Assembly: GCA_035439485.1 (NCBI GenBank)
Contig: DAORKI010000133.1
Span: 1-8,277, forward strand
Length of the DNA: 8,277 nt
Direction: 5' to 3'
DNA from: CAIKXD01 sp035439485
GTDB taxonomy: Bacteria > Bacteroidota > Bacteroidia > UBA4408
Shown here: piece by piece, positions 7,301 through 8,277 of the stretch
How the letters are laid out: every line of letters begins with the position of its first letter
Numbering within the stretch: the stretch's first letter is position 1
Notes under the pieces: model-generated
What the model was told of the DNA's origin: nothing
What the model saw: the letters and a program-made list of their open reading frames with translations, nothing else
Databases searched by the model: none
Position numbers and translations under genes: made by a program

Positions 7301-8277
7301 CCATAGTTTGTAACACCATTACTGTTTGTAGCATAAGCACGATAGTTATATGTTGTACCTGCAGTTAAGCCTGTTAAACTACTCGTATAGTTGGCCGTGC
7401 CAGAACCATCATTTGTTGAATTAACACTGGGCACTGTTGGATTAGCAGCTAAACCCCATACAACACCTTTTGCAGTTATTGTGCCACATGTAGTGCTCAA
7501 AGTATTTCCACCACTGGAAGCAGAGACAGTTCCAATTGAACTAGCTGCAACAGTGGTTACAGCTACTGTTCCATTAATTCCAGTACCACTTGCTGATACA
7601 TTTATATTACTTGCACCACCGCCACCTACAACAATATTACCACTATAAGTTAATGCTGAAACTGGTATAAATCTTACATAAATATCTTGTGAATAAGCAC
7701 CTCCACCTTGAGATAAAGTTAAGGAGCTACTGTAAGGTCCACCAGCCGCAGTGGCGAATTCAAATCCACTTAATGCACTAACAGTTACATCTGCAGAAGT
7801 TAAAGAGGTACCTGTTATAGTAAATGAGTTTGGGCCATAAGTTCCACCAGTACATTGACTTCCAAATGCTGTTAAAGTTCCTGCGCTTAAATTTGGAGAA
7901 CCTCCCGCCAAAGTAGTTGCATTGTTGGGATTGTTTGTAGCAGTGGTGGTTTGATAATTTCTTGTCGTACTACAATATTCATAAACTCTAAAATAATACT
8001 GTGTTGATGCAGCCAAACTAGTAACAGTTATTGGGCCGCTACCAGTTCCATTAAAAATGCATTGTTGACCACCCCCGTAAACTAAATTTGCACTTGGATT
8101 TGAACCATCGGTTGGTGCAGTAAATGAGTTTGATGTATTCATATAAACCACTCTACCAGCACCATTCCCATTCGTCCAATTAACATCCATTGCCGATGTG
8201 GTAATTCCACTTAACACAATTGAAGATGCTTGTGTTGTTGGTGGAACACAAGGTAAACTATTAGCGTATTCTAAATC
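1375..8277 (-). CDS. Giant multidomain T9SS-secreted surface protein, N-terminus missing
   Basis: The frame is open from the right edge for 2300 residues to a TAA stop, with no break. Residue 1 here is the codon at 8277-8275. A GTG at 8217 is in frame, but coding clearly continues upstream of it (LPCVPPTTQASSIVLSGIT runs into the first domain), so it is not the real start. Modules in order: fibronectin III-like (1-124), Hydin/ASPM-like Ig (126-233), fibronectin III-like (234-334 and 336-447), jelly-roll (448-595), two fibronectin III-like (596-714, 715-840), an unnamed module (841-1015), Ig-like (1016-1116), beta-helix-like (1117-1955), a linker (1956-2116), the PLPISLLNF pre-sorting module (2117-2212) and a T9SS sorting domain (2221-2300). 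Composition is rich in Thr, Ser, Asn and Gly and poor in Lys. Expected fate is export by Sec, then T9SS, to the surface or medium. No catalytic motif is visible. A role in adhesion, matrix or polysaccharide contact is inference. Confidence 0.92.
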   Translation of the reverse strand, partial: DLEYANSLPCVPPTTQASSIVLSGITTSAMDVNWTNGNGAGRVVYMNTSNSFTAPTDGSNPSANLVYGGGQQCIFNGTGSGPITVTSLAASTQYYFRVYEYCSTTRNYQTTTATNNPNNATTLAGGSPNLSAGTLTAFGSQCTGGTYGPNSFTITGTSLTSADVTVSALSGFEFATAAGGPYSSSLTLSQGGGAYSQDIYVRFIPVSALTYSGNIVVGGGGASNINVSASGTGINGTVAVTTVAASSIGTVSASSGGNTLSTTCGTITAKGVVWGLAANPTVPSVNSTNDGSGTANYTSSLTGLTAGTTYNYRAYATNSNGVTNYGSNLTFATLKLEPSNFPTAFACGTTTTTTIPLTWTAASGAVLPDGYLVKWSATSFAAIVDPTDNTFEANGATTQNVAGTSYTVTGLTQGTTYYFKIWSYTNSGSDINYKLTSEPQTTCATLTAPWEDFETGTKGSYAIGSVTCTAGSWTMDDALIGSVGGSDRFNGLKSCRIRNSGSLYMNFDRTNGIGTINVLHAVYGSDANSTWILEASNDGGTTWTAYTSSTITTSSTTLTNQSFTVNVSGNVRFRIVKTDGTGSRLNIDDIYVTDYAGCSSPTQVSAIIASSATVDGFNIDWNPMGGDGSMLVVRPTSLGNVLPTSGTSYTANLNYASAGQINTNNRVIHRSSGNSTGPVTGLSAETQYTITAYAYNNAGDCYNVTSPPSTTIYTLSLEPNAHAASFTSSAVAYNQIDLTFSAASTITNADGYIILQRTAAAPTGLPIDATGYSIGNAIGDATVAAIITNSATTTTSITGLSATTQYYFTLIPFNWNGSIAGTYNYRTSATIPVTNATTLVQPSSSSDIIASTGYTYNSNINYLTYQIATITNTSNSLDLFRFDIRDGGGVADSDVLPTILSGITFNVTNINNIRTAALFNGNALVNASPTINYGGGTIAFSGLSGANVTAADGGSNTLTLRVSFLTTVTDNSQMQITIAAANSTAAGGSTSSLFSSFTSVNSSTTADRNRIEVTADRLAFVQQPTETGVSLPMSPDVTVEGRDVNGNRDLDYTGSIDITSTGTLTGSPVNAIASSGLATFNGLTHTVAQTLRVLTATTTGLAFSNTVNSANFNITTVPNNSFRTITAGTWTSSGGTATWEQFTGSWNASAAPSFSSSNNIYIRHAISITGSTSANSIIVENGGTLTNSSSCTYGGTVCRVESGGALQINGSVTISGAFTVLDGGTVNINFSFSTPSTSIWNGTEVFHPNSNLVIQNWDFANDFLIPDNTSISTNTFSGYTAVFGNVIIDAGSNSTAWNMIASGVSVNLAHGNLEFISNAANINLATTGTVTTGIGGDFYVDDLYTATNTIQFKTSGTMNFTIKGDFLQDAATVRIHAGAGASTVLNIDGDMIITPSAVVDFNSTISANATATINLKGDLTGSGSGLLNNTNNSSLGILNFVGVGDGLTAATTQTIDIASTSANENRYINFNVTNGAYVRLINRDFELGNNSGVYVQDGGVFDFGFNGTTPLNVTISGAQTGTVFQSLQGSTLKITSVDGITTTAGVGNVRTVPSNRSYNQTAIFHYIGKANQVTGNGITNGSTGKIMICEMDNNTLTLTPSNNIAFSNAATITAFGGRLDIRKGIFIETSAATVTGTGRLVMTDGTFRTSILSTTLPQLSNYSNYSLTGGTVELNGNGAQTISGAPNGGYYNLAVTNAGTKSVTSGFSIANNLLISNGVFDPVNNGIVGNAGVTMTGGRFRMSILNQTLPQLTGIATPYSLTGGTIELYGSSNTQTHSLRGTDGNSNTINYFNVELNATGANIGAGGANVVASAGFGVSGIMTIFSPTCFQLGSGFIINDAGTNSTFDLQAGATLKYGGSIASSGASGNIRTDIRNFPNTASYGFTGTVSPQSVGSGLPLSMVNMYVDKDLATNRVQLAQNTEVSNSLNLYLGKLDLNNFDITLGTTSSNGVITGASSNSYVITWDGSANGNLIHRVNSVTAYDFPVGDLNDYSPSTVTLGSGTLTNATLTVAVKGVAHPNIGTSTTYLNRYWSVEPSGIGNPIYGITYTYASVTDEVGVAANMWPFKHNSSGWIGCTGSGSAYMMGNGNFNPGTKTFTWNNLYSFSDFTGNGNGSPLPISLLNFNATPLVDIVKLDWTTLTETNNDFFTVERTKDGINFENIAKLVGAGNSNSQLNYFVYDEKPLQGISYYRLVQTDFDGKQSFSDLKSVDFNHFSSESSIPVISVLGNSLLIKTNFEKAQQIKILMYSLDGKLVLTKQVDASSGSQTMQLNNLNLSEGIYHVNIFGDQVYTQKISIIK
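1378..1617 (-). other. T9SS type A C-terminal sorting domain, variant start
   Basis: Residues 2221-2300. The later motifs are canonical: IKILMYSLDGKLVLTKQV, then LNNLNLSEGIYHVNI and the terminal TQKISIIK. These correspond to the V-x-D/S-L-x-G-K, L-x-x-G-x-Y and basic C-terminal strand of the Por sorting family. The usual opening Y-P-N-P is replaced by IPVISVLGNSLLIKTN. The domain should direct passage through the outer membrane and then cleavage and anchoring or release. Confidence 0.85.
1642..1929 (-). other. Pre-sorting module typical of T9SS cargo
   Basis: Residues 2117-2212 begin PLPISLLNFNAT and continue VKLDWTTLTETNNDFFTVERTKDGINFE, LVGAGNSNS, and ISYYRLVQTDFDGKQSFSDL. This beta-sandwich is a stereotyped neighbour of the T9SS C-terminal domain in Bacteroidota proteins. 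Confidence 0.85.
2413..4929 (-). other. Long beta-helix-like region
   Basis: Residues 1117-1955. After an opening stretch (TITAGTWTSSGGTATWEQF), the sequence settles into short, irregular repeats of hydrophobic strands and Gly/Asn turns, such as SIIVENGGTLTNSS, RVESGGALQINGSVTISG and GVYVQDGGVFDFG. This is the look of a right-handed parallel beta-helix. Cys 1191 and 1198 (SCTYGGTVC) may form a local disulfide. No lyase or hydrolase active-site motif is recognisable. Confidence 0.6.
2878..3357 (-). repeat. Protein-level internal duplication in the beta-helix
   Basis: Two segments about 93 residues apart align well. Copy 1 (3178-3357, residues 1641-1700) has MTDGTFRTSILSTTLPQL and YSLTGGTVELNG. 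Copy 2 (2878-3078, residues 1734-1800) has MTGGRFRMSILNQTLPQL and YSLTGGTIELYG. One residue gap aligns the two blocks. Both then run into a (Y/N)YxNxxVxxxxxG-like strand. The DNA has diverged more than the protein, so this is an old duplication under protein-level constraint. Confidence 0.8.
4930..5757 (-). other. Unnamed beta module followed by Ig-like domain
   Basis: Residues 841-1015 contain SSDIIASTGYTY, LFRFDIRDGGGVADSD, NIRTAALFNG and TLTLRVSFLTTVTDN. Residues 1016-1116 contain RLAFVQQPTETG, MSPDVTVEGRDVNGNRDLDY, the TGTLTGSP turn and SGLATFNGL. The second half looks like an invasin-type bacterial Ig domain. I recall the two occurring together in other Bacteroidota giant secreted proteins, but I know of no assigned function for the first. 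Confidence 0.5.
5758..6492 (-). other. Two further fibronectin III-like domains
   Basis: Residues 596-714 (GCSSPTQVSAI, FNIDWNPMGGDGSMLVVRP, VTGLSAETQYTITAYAYNNAG; Cys 598 and 701 near the ends) and 715-840 (QIDLTFSAAS, DGYIILQRT, ITGLSATTQYYFTLIPFNWNG). With the earlier ones this makes five domains sharing the GL-x(3)-T-x-Y strand. Confidence 0.65.
6493..6936 (-). other. Jelly-roll (carbohydrate-binding or MAM-like) domain
   Basis: Residues 448-595. It starts PWEDFETGTKGSY, continues with GSWTMDDALIG and WILEASNDGGTTWTAYTSS, and ends VRFRIVKTDGTGSRLNIDDIYVTDY. The opening WEDFE, the central SNDGGTTW and the closing LNIDDI strand are hallmarks of beta-sandwich 'choice-of-anchor' modules in secreted Bacteroidota proteins. 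It is the best candidate for a ligand-binding part of the molecule, but no ligand can be named. Confidence 0.6.
6937..7578 (-). other. Two fibronectin III-like domains
   Basis: Residues 234-334 carry AKGVVWGLAANPTVP and LTGLTAGTTYNYRAYATNSNG, a subtype common in Bacteroidota repeat proteins. Residues 336-447 carry a six-Thr run after FACG, then IPLTWTAASG, DGYLVKW and VTGLTQGTTYYFKIWSYTN. Cys 347 and 443 lie near the two ends of the second domain and could close it with a disulfide. Confidence 0.65.
7579..7902 (-). other. Hydin/ASPM-like Ig module
   Basis: Residues 126-233. The pattern SFTITGTSLTSADVTVSAL, then a GFEFAT strand, SSSLTLSQGGG, IYVRFIP, and a closing NIVVGGGGASNINVSASGTG resembles the Ig-like module found between fibronectin domains in many Bacteroidota surface proteins. 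It is probably a structural spacer. The assignment is from pattern memory, not a profile search. Confidence 0.55.
7906..8277 (-). other. Fibronectin III-like domain 1 (partial at edge)
   Basis: Residues 1-124 of the giant protein. The core runs from QASSIVLSGI through MDVNW to STQYYFRVYEYC (about 91-102). The T-x-Y-x-F/Y-x-V strand is the most conserved part of fibronectin III folds. Cys at 10, 73 and 102 could form a disulfide. The enlarged middle loop is typical of fibronectin-like modules in Bacteroidota giant proteins. Confidence 0.7.

Noticed and set aside
7391..7648. Plus-strand 85-codon open frame rich in Pro, Val and Ala
   Set aside because: It is antisense to fibronectin- and Hydin-like coding sequence of the giant gene, and its composition is what reversed Thr/Gly/Asn-rich codons give. 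No start signal or homology is apparent. The other plus-strand open frames inside both genes were dismissed for the same reason.
8215..8217. GTG as the start of the giant protein
   Set aside because: Twenty codons upstream to the window edge stay open and read as a natural lead-in to the fibronectin domain (PPTTQASSIV). No signal peptide follows the GTG, which a T9SS cargo needs.

Overview
The window looks like a piece of Bacteroidota chromosome. It is AT-rich. The largest gene ends in a type IX secretion system (T9SS) C-terminal sorting domain, which is restricted to that phylum. The smaller gene has a promoter that fits the Bacteroidota consensus (TTTG, 20-nt spacer, TAnnTTTG) and no clear Shine-Dalgarno sequence. 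The domain repertoire resembles Flavobacteriia, Chitinophagia or Sphingobacteriia, but the genus cannot be read from this sequence.

Layout, left to right: (1) 1-269 is non-coding and unusually rich in inverted repeats. Four hairpin-forming palindromes lie within 233 bases. Two of them share the same end motifs (AATGCCGAT on the left, ATCGGTATAA on the right). (2) 270-1238, minus strand: a complete 322-residue zinc-free medium-chain dehydrogenase/reductase of the NADPH:quinone oxidoreductase type. (3) 1239-1374 is intergenic and carries the probable promoter of that gene. (4) 1375-8277, minus strand: the last 2300 residues of a giant secreted modular protein. Its reading frame is still open at the right edge of the window, so its N-terminus and signal peptide are missing. 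The modules run from fibronectin III-like domains through a jelly-roll and Ig-like domains to a long beta-helix-like stretch, and end in the T9SS sorting domain.

Both genes are transcribed leftward, with the giant gene upstream. The 136-bp gap, the separate promoter and the unrelated functions argue that they are independent units: one cytoplasmic redox enzyme and one cell-surface or extracellular protein. I see no RNA gene, CRISPR array, transposase, phage gene or defence system. The signals most worth a second look are the palindrome cluster at the left end, the sorting domain that lacks the usual N-terminal Pro-Asn-Pro motif, and an internal duplication in the beta-helix region.
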